Below are positions 25,926 through 34,153 of a stretch of 64,000 nucleotides of DNA, piece after piece. The DNA comes from an uncultured Butyricicoccus sp. (GTDB lineage Bacteria; Bacillota; Clostridia; Oscillospirales; Butyricicoccaceae). Both the position numbers and the translations under genes were made by a program. The first letter of the stretch is position 1; the number at the start of each line of letters is the position of its first letter. The stretch is from NCBI GenBank assembly GCA_944376065.1, contig CALWBL010000002.1:124001-188000 (forward strand), given 5' to 3'. The notes beneath the pieces are model-generated. The model was not told where the DNA came from and did not search any database. It was given only the letters and a program-made list of their open reading frames with translations.

Positions 25926-27088
25926 AAAAACAACCTATAAGGGTACTGTTGTTATATAGAACATTTGGACCATCGGTTAATTTATGTGCATTACTTCAGC
26001 TAGAGTATCTCTCCGAGCAGGGTATGATATCATTTAAACATACTCGAATTTTAGCAACAAAAAAAGCCGATTTGGAGTGGGCACAGCTTGTTATCTTTGT
26101 GCGTGGTGATGGTCTTTTAGATGAATGGATGGCAAAGGTATGTCATGATGCAGGAAAGAAAATCCTTTATATTTTAGACGATGATTTGCTCAATGTGCCG
26201 ATGAATTTGGGAAGCGGTCCATACTATTCACAAAAATCAGTAAAAGAACATATCAAAAAAATGATGGAATATAGCGATTACTTTGCTTCTCCATCTACAA
26301 TTTTACTGAGAAAATACGGTTCATTATTTTCTAACACATTTAGGATTATTGAGCCATCTGCTTATAAAATGGAACGTAAACGTGCAAATAATGATGGCAT
26401 TATACGAATTGGATTTGCAGGCTCATCTGACCGCGGAAGTGATATTGATGCTATTTTATCTGAGGCACTTAAACAAATTGTAAATCATTATGGCGATAAA
26501 ATATCAATAGAAATATTCGGAACAGAAACTAAGATTTCTAAAGAAATTCCATGTAAACAATATCAATACACAGAGTCTTATCAAGAATACCAGCAAAAAA
26601 TGTATGAACTGAACTGGGATATTGGACTTGCACCAATGCCAGATACTGGATTTCATAGTTGTAAGCACTATAATAAACTAGTGGAATATTCTGCATTCGG
26701 AATTGCCGGAATTTACTCCAATGTATTACCATATGCGGGTGAAGTGGAGCATGGTATAACAGGACTTTTATGTGAAAATACTACTGATGATTGGGTAAAT
26801 AAACTTACACAGCTGATTGAAAATAAAACGCTTAGAGAGAATATTTCTCATTATTGCCTAGAAAAAGCGAAAACAGCATATTCTATTGCTTATGCTGCTG
26901 AGAATTTCGCAAAGAATTTAGAGCTTATGCAGATAAAAAGTGTAGAAAATACCAAAATAGGATTTCTTGGCTGGGCAAAATTGCGTGGTCTTGCAAGTTG
27001 GTATCGAGAAAAATTCCAAAAATTTGGATGGAAAACACCATTCATTGCTGTAAAAAAAATATATCAAATAATTATAGGTGAAGTTTAA
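25904..27088 (+). CDS. GT4-like (GT-B fold) glycosyltransferase
   Basis: Protein of 394 residues with a C-terminal glycosyltransferase domain: IRIGFAGSSDRGSDIDAIL, EIFGTE, and the family's donor-binding segment around HYNKLVEYSAFGIAGIYS. The N-terminal half (IRVLLLYRTFGPS, ILYILDDDLLNVP) is less conserved. The start is GTG 25904, overlapping the previous gene by 22 bases; GGAG lies 13 bases upstream, which is long, so the exact start is not certain. It probably adds a sugar to the rhamnose-containing glycan. The last 40 residues are basic and amphipathic (LRGLASWYREKFQKF), possibly for membrane association. Confidence 0.82.
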   Translation: MEDTKIVKKQPIRVLLLYRTFGPSVNLCALLQLEYLSEQGMISFKHTRILATKKADLEWAQLVIFVRGDGLLDEWMAKVCHDAGKKILYILDDDLLNVPMNLGSGPYYSQKSVKEHIKKMMEYSDYFASPSTILLRKYGSLFSNTFRIIEPSAYKMERKRANNDGIIRIGFAGSSDRGSDIDAILSEALKQIVNHYGDKISIEIFGTETKISKEIPCKQYQYTESYQEYQQKMYELNWDIGLAPMPDTGFHSCKHYNKLVEYSAFGIAGIYSNVLPYAGEVEHGITGLLCENTTDDWVNKLTQLIENKTLRENISHYCLEKAKTAYSIAYAAENFAKNLELMQIKSVENTKIGFLGWAKLRGLASWYREKFQKFGWKTPFIAVKKIYQIIIGEV

Positions 27089-27089
27089 T

Positions 27090-27941
27090 ATGAAAGTTTT
27101 AGTAACTGGTGCAAACGGACAGCTTGGTTTTGATGTTTGCAGAGAACTCGAAAATAGAAAAGTTGAGCATAAAGGAACATGTCGTACAGATTTTGACCTT
27201 ACAAATGAGGACGAAACCTATAGTTATGTAATGAATTATAAACCTGATGTTGTAATTCATTGTGCGGCATGGACAGCGGTTGATAAAGCAGAGGACCAAG
27301 TAGATGTGGCTAAGGCTGTGAATATAAACGGAACAAAAGCAATTGCAAAGGCTTGTAAAGACCTTGATGCTAAGATGGTTTATATTTCCACCGATTATGT
27401 TTTCCCAGGAAACGGAGAGCAGTTTTATGAGCCAGATGATGAAACTGAACCACTTGGCATATATGGTATGACAAAGCTAGGTGGTGAAAAGGCTGTTCAA
27501 GAACAGATAGATAAGTATTTCATTGTGCGTATTTCTTGGGTTTTTGGTATTCATGGAAATAACTTTGTGAAAACCATGCTCCATCTTGCTGAGACAAGAA
27601 ATGAAATAAGTGTTGTATGTGATCAGATCGGCTCACCAACTTATACAGTTGACCTTGCATTACTGCTATGTAATATGGTAGAAAGCGAAAAATATGGTGT
27701 ATATCATGCTACCAACGAAGGAGTTTGCTCTTGGGCAGAATTTGCAGAAGAGATTTTTCGTGTGGCTGGTAAAAATATGAATGTGCGTTCAATCAAAAGT
27801 AGTGAATATCCAACTCATGCAGTGCGTCCTCTGAATTCAAGAATGAGCAAGGATAAACTTGAAGAAATGGGATTTGGCAGATTGCCAACATGGCAGGATG
27901 CTTTGGAACGATATTGGAAGGAGCTTTCAGACGAGGTATGA
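27090..27941 (+). CDS. rmlD: dTDP-4-dehydrorhamnose reductase RmlD
   Basis: Final step of dTDP-L-rhamnose synthesis, NADPH-dependent, 283 residues. It has the nucleotide-binding GANGQLGFDVC, the VYISTDYVFPG strand with catalytic Thr, the YGMTKLGGEKAV Tyr-Lys pair, and a RMSKDKLEEMGF C-terminal region. The start is ATG 27090, preceded by AGGTG; an upstream GTG at 27078 overlaps it. The pathway is thus complete in the island (A, C, B, D). Its stop overlaps the next gene (GTATGA). Confidence 0.96.
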   Translation: MKVLVTGANGQLGFDVCRELENRKVEHKGTCRTDFDLTNEDETYSYVMNYKPDVVIHCAAWTAVDKAEDQVDVAKAVNINGTKAIAKACKDLDAKMVYISTDYVFPGNGEQFYEPDDETEPLGIYGMTKLGGEKAVQEQIDKYFIVRISWVFGIHGNNFVKTMLHLAETRNEISVVCDQIGSPTYTVDLALLLCNMVESEKYGVYHATNEGVCSWAEFAEEIFRVAGKNMNVRSIKSSEYPTHAVRPLNSRMSKDKLEEMGFGRLPTWQDALERYWKELSDEV

Positions 27942-29389
27942 ATGCTAAAAAATTGAAAAAAGGTTGTATTATAGCACTTATTCTATATGTCATCCTTGCA
28001 ATCATGTTCTATGTAATAGGTGGGCAACAACTTCAATATCGCACTGTAAAAACAGACATGTTAAATCCTAGTATGGTGATTGGTGAGATTACAAAGGAAA
28101 ATGTATTTGAGCAGTCATTAAAAATGGAAGGGGATATTTTAACAGAATTATCTCTCATGGGTGCGACCTATCAAAGAGAAAATACAGGAACACTTAGTTT
28201 GGAAATTGTAGATTTAGATGGACAAATTCTAGCTAAAAGAGATATTAAAGTTGATACATTAAAAGATAATGAAGTATTTCATGTACCATTTTATGATGGG
28301 ATAAATATTCCAGAAAATCGCTTTGTATTGAGAATATCTGCACCGGAAGCAACAGAGGGAAATGCAGTTACACTCTATGCAGGAAATACAGTATCAACAT
28401 CACGATATGAAGTTTCAGCTCCTATAAGTATAGATGACAAAATAAAACTAAATGGACAACCACAAGAATACATGTTATGTGTTGATATAATATCAAGTCA
28501 AGAGTTGCTCTTTGGACAATATTATTGGTATGGTGCTTTGGCAATTCTACTTATATTAGTTGTGTTTTGCATCTATTTATACAGAAAAAATCAAAATAAG
28601 ATGCATTCAAGAATTCTAAATGTATTCATTGTTATGGAACGTTATCAGTATCTAATTAAACAATTAGTAGCAAGAGATTTTAAGACAAAATATAAACGTT
28701 CTGTTTTGGGAATTTTTTGGAGTTTTCTCAATCCATTGTTGACGATGCTTGTGCAATATGTAATTTTTTCAACGATTTTTAAGTCAGATATTCCAAATTT
28801 TGCAGTATATCTGCTTATTGGCATTGTGTGTTATAGCTTTTTCAGTGAAGCTACTACTATGGCATTAGGAGCAATTGTTAGTAATGCAACATTGATTACT
28901 AAGGTTTATGTACCTAAGTATATTTATCCACTAACAAGAGTGATGTCGTCAGCCATAAATTTTTTACTAGCCATGATACCTTTAGGTATTGTTCTTGTCA
29001 TTACAAGAACACCAATAAAACCAGCAATTTTGCTTTTACCATTTGCAGTAATATGTTTGTTTATGCTTTGTCTTGGTATTGGAATGTTTTTAGCATCATC
29101 TATGGTATTTTTTAGAGATACACAGTTTTTATGGGGAGTAGTGAGTATGTTATGGATGTATGCTACACCTATTTTTTATCCGGAAACTATTATTGCAGAT
29201 GAAATTATGCCTATCTATAAGTGTAATCCTTTGTATCATGTGGTGAGATTCATTCGTATTATTATTATAGATGGTGTTTCACCGGAACCAAAAGCATATG
29301 TATTGTGTTTGATAACTTGTATTATTCCACTTTTAATTGGTGCATTTGTATTTAAGAAAAGTCAGGATAAATTTATTTTAAATCTGTGA
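27938..29389 (+). CDS. wzm: Polysaccharide ABC exporter permease (Wzm/RgpC type) with an N-terminal outer domain
   Basis: Membrane subunit of a lipid-linked polysaccharide exporter. The C-terminal 265 residues form the ABC-2 permease: the amphipathic LVARDFKTKYKRSVLGIFWS start, which is the hallmark of Wzm/TagG/RgpC, then six hydrophobic segments. Unusually, about 215 residues precede it: a transmembrane segment (about 10-30), an extracytoplasmic beta-rich region (about 31-185), and a second membrane segment (about 200-220). Ordinary permeases of this family are about 260 residues. The start is ATG 27938, overlapping the rmlD stop; an in-frame ATG at 27890 lies inside rmlD and is less likely. 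It is paired with the ATPase gene 6 bases downstream. Confidence 0.88.
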   Translation: MNAKKLKKGCIIALILYVILAIMFYVIGGQQLQYRTVKTDMLNPSMVIGEITKENVFEQSLKMEGDILTELSLMGATYQRENTGTLSLEIVDLDGQILAKRDIKVDTLKDNEVFHVPFYDGINIPENRFVLRISAPEATEGNAVTLYAGNTVSTSRYEVSAPISIDDKIKLNGQPQEYMLCVDIISSQELLFGQYYWYGALAILLILVVFCIYLYRKNQNKMHSRILNVFIVMERYQYLIKQLVARDFKTKYKRSVLGIFWSFLNPLLTMLVQYVIFSTIFKSDIPNFAVYLLIGIVCYSFFSEATTMALGAIVSNATLITKVYVPKYIYPLTRVMSSAINFLLAMIPLGIVLVITRTPIKPAILLLPFAVICLFMLCLGIGMFLASSMVFFRDTQFLWGVVSMLWMYATPIFYPETIIADEIMPIYKCNPLYHVVRFIRIIIIDGVSPEPKAYVLCLITCIIPLLIGAFVFKKSQDKFILNL

Positions 29390-29395
29390 GGAACT

Positions 29396-30127
29396 ATGAT
29401 AACTGTTAAAAATGTTTCTATTCGTTATCTAATGATATACGATAGAGTGAAAAGTATAAAGGAATACATTGTTCAAAAGCTCAAAGGGGAAATTAAATAT
29501 GAAGAGTTTTGGGCACTGAAAAATATTGATTTTGAAGTAAAAAAAGGTGAAGTAGTTGGAATTATAGGTCATAATGGTGCGGGAAAGTCTACTTTGCTAA
29601 AAATTATTTCTGGTATTTTGAAGCCAACAGAGGGTTCTGTTAATGTTCAAGGTGTGGTTGTACCTATGTTGGAACTGGGCAGTGGTTTCGATCAAGACTT
29701 GACAGGCAGAGAAAATATTTTTCTCAACGGTGCTATTTTAGGATATTCTGAGGAGTTTTTGAAGGAAAAATATGATGAGATTGTCGAGTTTTCTGAGCTT
29801 GGTAAGTTTATCGAAATTCCACTAAGGAACTACTCATCTGGTATGATTATGCGTCTTGCATTTTCCATTGCAACTGTTGTAAACCCAGATATTTTGATAG
29901 TGGACGAGATTTTGGCAGTAGGAGATGCTGATTTTCAAGCAAAGAGTAAAGCTCGCATGATGGAATTAATGGGCGGGGGAACGACAGTTTTGTTTGTATC
30001 TCATACACTAGACCAAATTAGAGAGATGTGCGATAAGGTTTTGTGGATTGAACATGGTCAAATGCAGGCATTTGGGGAAACAGAGGAAATTTGTAACAAA
30101 TATGAACAAAGCTGTATAGGAGAGTGA
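29396..30127 (+). CDS. wzt: Polysaccharide ABC exporter ATPase (Wzt/RgpD type)
   Basis: ATPase of the exporter formed with the permease just upstream, 243 residues. Walker A GHNGAGKST (about 58-66), signature NYSSGMIMRLAFS, Walker B DILIVDEIL and the switch histidine in FVSHTLDQI are intact. The N-terminal ISIRYLMIYDRVKSIKEY region and the loop after it (EEFWALKNIDFEV) are typical of Wzt/TagH. It stops right after the nucleotide-binding domain, so it lacks the C-terminal glycan-binding domain found in long Wzt proteins that recognise a capped chain end. Confidence 0.93.
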   Translation: MITVKNVSIRYLMIYDRVKSIKEYIVQKLKGEIKYEEFWALKNIDFEVKKGEVVGIIGHNGAGKSTLLKIISGILKPTEGSVNVQGVVVPMLELGSGFDQDLTGRENIFLNGAILGYSEEFLKEKYDEIVEFSELGKFIEIPLRNYSSGMIMRLAFSIATVVNPDILIVDEILAVGDADFQAKSKARMMELMGGGTTVLFVSHTLDQIREMCDKVLWIEHGQMQAFGETEEICNKYEQSCIGE

Positions 30128-30137
30128 AATTAATAGT

Positions 30138-33100
30138 ATGAGTGGATATGATAAACAGTATTATGATGAACATTTGGGTAATGATTACCATAAAGAAGAG
30201 CAATGGTTACCATTGTTTCAAAGATTTGCAGATCATATTGTAGAAGATTTTGCACCTAAAACAGTTTTAGACATAGGCTGTGCTTTTGGATATATGGTAA
30301 AATATCTACGTGAGAGAGGTGTAGAGGCCTGGGGAATTGATACTTCTACTTATGCAATCAGTCAAGCAGATGAAAAAATTAAGTCATATCTTAGAGTTTC
30401 ATCTGCTTGTGAACCATTACCTGAAGATATGCCTCAAAAATATGATTTAGTTATAAATATTGAAGTTTTAGAGCATATGACAATGGAAGATAGTGATTTA
30501 GCAATTTCTAGAATGTGTACATATGCGGATACAATTCTTTTTTCTTCAACCGCTGAAGATTTTGATGAACCAACTCATATCAATGTACAACAGCCAGCAT
30601 ATTGGGCAACTAGATTTGCAAAAAATGGATTTTATAAGAACTTACAGTATGATATGGAGTATTTATCAAAGTTTGCATTTGAATTTGATAAAAAAGAGCT
30701 AAGCAAAGAACAAGTGGTGTTGGGATATGAGCACACATTAAGATATCAGAAAAAAGTATATGAAAAAGAGCAGATGACAAGCAGTAAGCTTGCTCAAGAT
30801 GTAGAAATTGTCCGTCAACAGAAAGCTGATGATGAAACATACTTTAGAGGCGAAATTGAACGTCTAAACAATGAATTGCATGACGAGATTGAAACGGTTA
30901 TTCAATATTCGGAAAAGTTAGCTGAAAATGAGCAGTTAATTGCTAAAAAAGAAAATATAATTGAGCAAATGCAAGCAGAACTTGATTCAAGTAATAATAC
31001 AGTTGAGCAAATGCAAGCAGAACTTGATTCAAGTAACAATACAGTTGAGCAAATGCAAGCAGAACTTGATTCAAGTAACGATACAGTTGAGCAAATGCAA
31101 GCAGAACTTGATAAAAATAGTCTGGTTATTCAAAACTTAAATGATGTAGTAAAGAATAATGAGAATACTATAAATGATTTGCAAAAGGAACACATGAAGC
31201 TTTTGCAACATTCCGCACAACTTCAAAACTCAATCAATGACTTTACAAGTTCTCGAGGCTATAAATTTTTATGCTGGTATTATCGTTTTCGTGATAAGAT
31301 GCTTCCAAAGGGAAGCGTACGTAGAAAAACTATTAAGAAAATATCATATGTACTACTGAAAAAAAATGCACAGCCAATAAATCCAGAGACAAGTACAGAA
31401 ATGGTTAATGATGTGAAATGTTTTTATACTGTAGAAGAACTGGAAAGACAGGCATGGTGTCGCAACAATCCATTAGATATAAATGTTAAATTCAGTATTG
31501 TTGTTCCAGTGTTCAGAACACCGATTCCAGTGCTGCAAGACATGATATTCTCTGTTAAGGAGCAGATTTATCCGAATTGGGAGCTGTGTATTCTAAATGC
31601 TAGCCCAGAGATTGAAGAAATTAAATTCTTAATTGAACAGATTTCACAAGACTGTGATAAAATAAAGTATGCTGAAACAAATGAAAATAAAGGTATATCA
31701 GGTAATACAATTGATGCAATGAAGATGGCAACAGGTGATTTTATTGCATTATTAGATCATGATGATTTGATTGCACCTAATGCACTTTATGAATATGCAT
31801 TAGAGCTTCAAAAAAATCCTGAAATTGAATTTTTCTATAGCGATAAGGATATGATTGATGAAGCTGGAGTTAATAGAATGAATCCGCTCTTTAAACCTGA
31901 ATACTCTCCAGAAATCATGTATAGTGCGAACTATTTTACACATTTTTGTGTTATAAAGAAAGAAACTTTAAACAAAACAGATGGTTTTGATGCAAAAGCT
32001 GATGGTGCACAAGATTGGGACATTTTCCTTAAAATTATGCATGAAACAAGCAATATTAAAAGAGTGGATAAAATTCTATATCATTGGAGAATTTTGTCTA
32101 CTTCTGTCGCATCAGGAGCAGCGGCTAAACCATATGCATTGGATGCTCAGATTTATTCTATCAATCAATATATTGAAAAACAAGGCTGGAAGGCAAATGT
32201 GGCATTTGAGGATAGAGAAAAAAATTTGATTAAGGTAGATTGGAAATTCAAAGAAAATCCGTCTATTGCGGTTATTTCTAGCGGAGCAGTTTCTGAAAAT
32301 ACTATTGTATTCGATGAGGATTGCAGTATTATTTCAAAGACCGATGAAAATTGGGAGCAACAGCTAAAACAATGTAAAGCAGATGTTCTTATATTTGCAG
32401 ATTTAGGATGTATCCAAAAGGCATCTGTGGGAATTTTACATGAGTTAGCAACTTGGGCTATGCACCCTGAAATTGCATTTGTTGCACCTCAACTCCGTAC
32501 TCAGAACAACATTGTGAGTTGTGGATTGGTATATGAAGATGGTTGTATTATGGATATGTTCGGAGGAAAGCCTATAGGTTTTTATGGTCAGATGGGACAT
32601 AGCCTGTGGTATCGAAACTTTAGTGCATTCCGTGGTACATGTGTAGCAATTGAGCGAGAGAAGTTTGAAAAGTATTGTCAAATTTCTCCTGACCTAAAAC
32701 ATTTTGAGATAACACATAACTGCTTTGCTATACTTTCTAAAGGCTTAAGGAACGTATATGATCCATTTGCATGTATACAAGTTGATGAACAGCAATTACC
32801 TAAAGAAAATTTATTAAGTCAAGAGTTTACTGTTGTTTGCAATAAGCATAATGTTATGGATATTGATCCATATTTCAATCGCAATTGCACCATTGATGTA
32901 AATCGTGTTAAGCCTGTTAAGGCACAGCCACAAAACAACATGGATAATACACCGCTTGATAAATATGCAAGTGATGCGTTAGCATTGGCATCAATGTTTG
33001 ACTTTACACAAGAAGAAATAGAGAAAAACTCTAAAATTGTCAATACAATTTACACTGGGGAAGTAAAGAGTATGGTATGGTTCTTGCAGGAGTTTGACTA

Positions 33101-34118
33101 TGTATTTTATGCAGGACTTTATACTATTTTCCGAACGGCATCTTATTTACAAAGAAAGCATGGTGTTGAGCATACCTTTGTATTTGTGGCGAATACACCT
33201 GCAAAAGTAATGATGGAGCGTATTGGCGCAGGCTTTCCAGAGCTACAGAACTGTCGAGCATACAGTATTACTTCGCCAAATGAACTATCAAAAATTCCAT
33301 CAGCAGATGCATCTATTTGCACACTATGGACAACAGCGTATTATTCACTAAAATTCAACAAGGTAAAACGTAAATTTTACTTTATTCAGGATTATGAACC
33401 ATTATTCTATCCTGCTGGTTCTACATATGCACAAACTGAAGCAACATACCGCTTTGGATTTGACGGTGTAGCAAATACAGAGGGATTGAAGCTGGTTTAT
33501 GAAAGTGAATATGGTGGTCGTGCAGTAAGTTTAGACCCATCTGTGGATACAAGTATTTTTTATCCGAATACACACAGACAGTATAAGAAAAAACAATATA
33601 CAGTATTTTTCTATGGTCGTCCAGGACACCCAAGAAATGGCTTTGAACTAGGTGTAGAGGCACTGAAATGTTTGAAACGTAAGATGGGTAATAAAGTTAG
33701 AATTGTAACAGCAGGCGCTAATTATAATACATCTCTCTATGGATTAGATGGTGTTGTAGAGAATTTAGGCAGGCTGAAGATAGAAGAAACTGGAGATTTG
33801 TATCGTAATTGTGATGCTGGTTTGGTAATGATGTATACAAGACACCCGTCATACCTACCCTATGAAATGATGGCATGTGGTTGTTGTGTTGTATCTAATT
33901 ATAACGCATATACTACGTGGTTCCTAAAAAATGGCGAAAATTCTGTTGTGTGTGAGCCATCTGCCAGCAGTATCGCAGAGGCAATTGAGAATATTTTGCT
34001 AGACGAGGAGCGTCGAAAGCAAATTGGAGAATATGGTGCAAAGCAAATCATGGAGAATAATCCAGATTGGGACAATGCCTTGGAAAAAGTAGCTCAGTTT
34101 ATTTTGAATAATGGGTAA
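30138..34118 (+). CDS. Four-part fusion: methyltransferase, coiled coil, GT2, GT4 (WsaF-like)
   Basis: A 1326-residue cytosolic protein with four recognisable parts. Residues about 1-200 form a SAM-dependent methyltransferase (motif I VLDIGCAFGYM at 42-52). About 210-370 is a long coiled coil containing four copies of a 14-residue unit (EQMQAELDSSNNTV, residues 276-327). About 450-690 is a family 2 glycosyltransferase (FSIVVPVFRTPIPVLQD, then LLDHDDLIAPN as the DxD region). About 980-1326 is a GT4-like domain resembling the rhamnosyltransferase WsaF (FFYGRPGHPRNGFELG; YLPYEMMACGCCVVS). The stretch 700-950 is unassigned. Methyltransferase and glycosyltransferases joined by a coiled coil recall chain-length rulers such as WbdD/WbdA or WsaE, where terminal methylation stops rhamnan growth. 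That role here is inference. Confidence 0.88.
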   Translation: MSGYDKQYYDEHLGNDYHKEEQWLPLFQRFADHIVEDFAPKTVLDIGCAFGYMVKYLRERGVEAWGIDTSTYAISQADEKIKSYLRVSSACEPLPEDMPQKYDLVINIEVLEHMTMEDSDLAISRMCTYADTILFSSTAEDFDEPTHINVQQPAYWATRFAKNGFYKNLQYDMEYLSKFAFEFDKKELSKEQVVLGYEHTLRYQKKVYEKEQMTSSKLAQDVEIVRQQKADDETYFRGEIERLNNELHDEIETVIQYSEKLAENEQLIAKKENIIEQMQAELDSSNNTVEQMQAELDSSNNTVEQMQAELDSSNDTVEQMQAELDKNSLVIQNLNDVVKNNENTINDLQKEHMKLLQHSAQLQNSINDFTSSRGYKFLCWYYRFRDKMLPKGSVRRKTIKKISYVLLKKNAQPINPETSTEMVNDVKCFYTVEELERQAWCRNNPLDINVKFSIVVPVFRTPIPVLQDMIFSVKEQIYPNWELCILNASPEIEEIKFLIEQISQDCDKIKYAETNENKGISGNTIDAMKMATGDFIALLDHDDLIAPNALYEYALELQKNPEIEFFYSDKDMIDEAGVNRMNPLFKPEYSPEIMYSANYFTHFCVIKKETLNKTDGFDAKADGAQDWDIFLKIMHETSNIKRVDKILYHWRILSTSVASGAAAKPYALDAQIYSINQYIEKQGWKANVAFEDREKNLIKVDWKFKENPSIAVISSGAVSENTIVFDEDCSIISKTDENWEQQLKQCKADVLIFADLGCIQKASVGILHELATWAMHPEIAFVAPQLRTQNNIVSCGLVYEDGCIMDMFGGKPIGFYGQMGHSLWYRNFSAFRGTCVAIEREKFEKYCQISPDLKHFEITHNCFAILSKGLRNVYDPFACIQVDEQQLPKENLLSQEFTVVCNKHNVMDIDPYFNRNCTIDVNRVKPVKAQPQNNMDNTPLDKYASDALALASMFDFTQEEIEKNSKIVNTIYTGEVKSMVWFLQEFDYVFYAGLYTIFRTASYLQRKHGVEHTFVFVANTPAKVMMERIGAGFPELQNCRAYSITSPNELSKIPSADASICTLWTTAYYSLKFNKVKRKFYFIQDYEPLFYPAGSTYAQTEATYRFGFDGVANTEGLKLVYESEYGGRAVSLDPSVDTSIFYPNTHRQYKKKQYTVFFYGRPGHPRNGFELGVEALKCLKRKMGNKVRIVTAGANYNTSLYGLDGVVENLGRLKIEETGDLYRNCDAGLVMMYTRHPSYLPYEMMACGCCVVSNYNAYTTWFLKNGENSVVCEPSASSIAEAIENILLDEERRKQIGEYGAKQIMENNPDWDNALEKVAQFILNNG
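30963..31118 (+). repeat. 42-base tandem repeat inside the fusion gene
   Basis: Three near-identical 42-base units (30963-31004, 31005-31046, 31047-31088) and a fourth partial unit (31089-31118) encode a 14-residue coiled-coil repeat. The units differ by only a few bases, so copy number could change by slippage in steps of 14 residues. Confidence 0.95.
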
Positions 34119-34153
34119 TATAGATGTATTTGAATAGTTATTAAGGAGAAAAA

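Noticed and set aside
30963..31118. Regularly repeated units considered as a CRISPR array
   Set aside because: The units are contiguous with no spacers, keep frame and encode a coiled coil in a longer gene.
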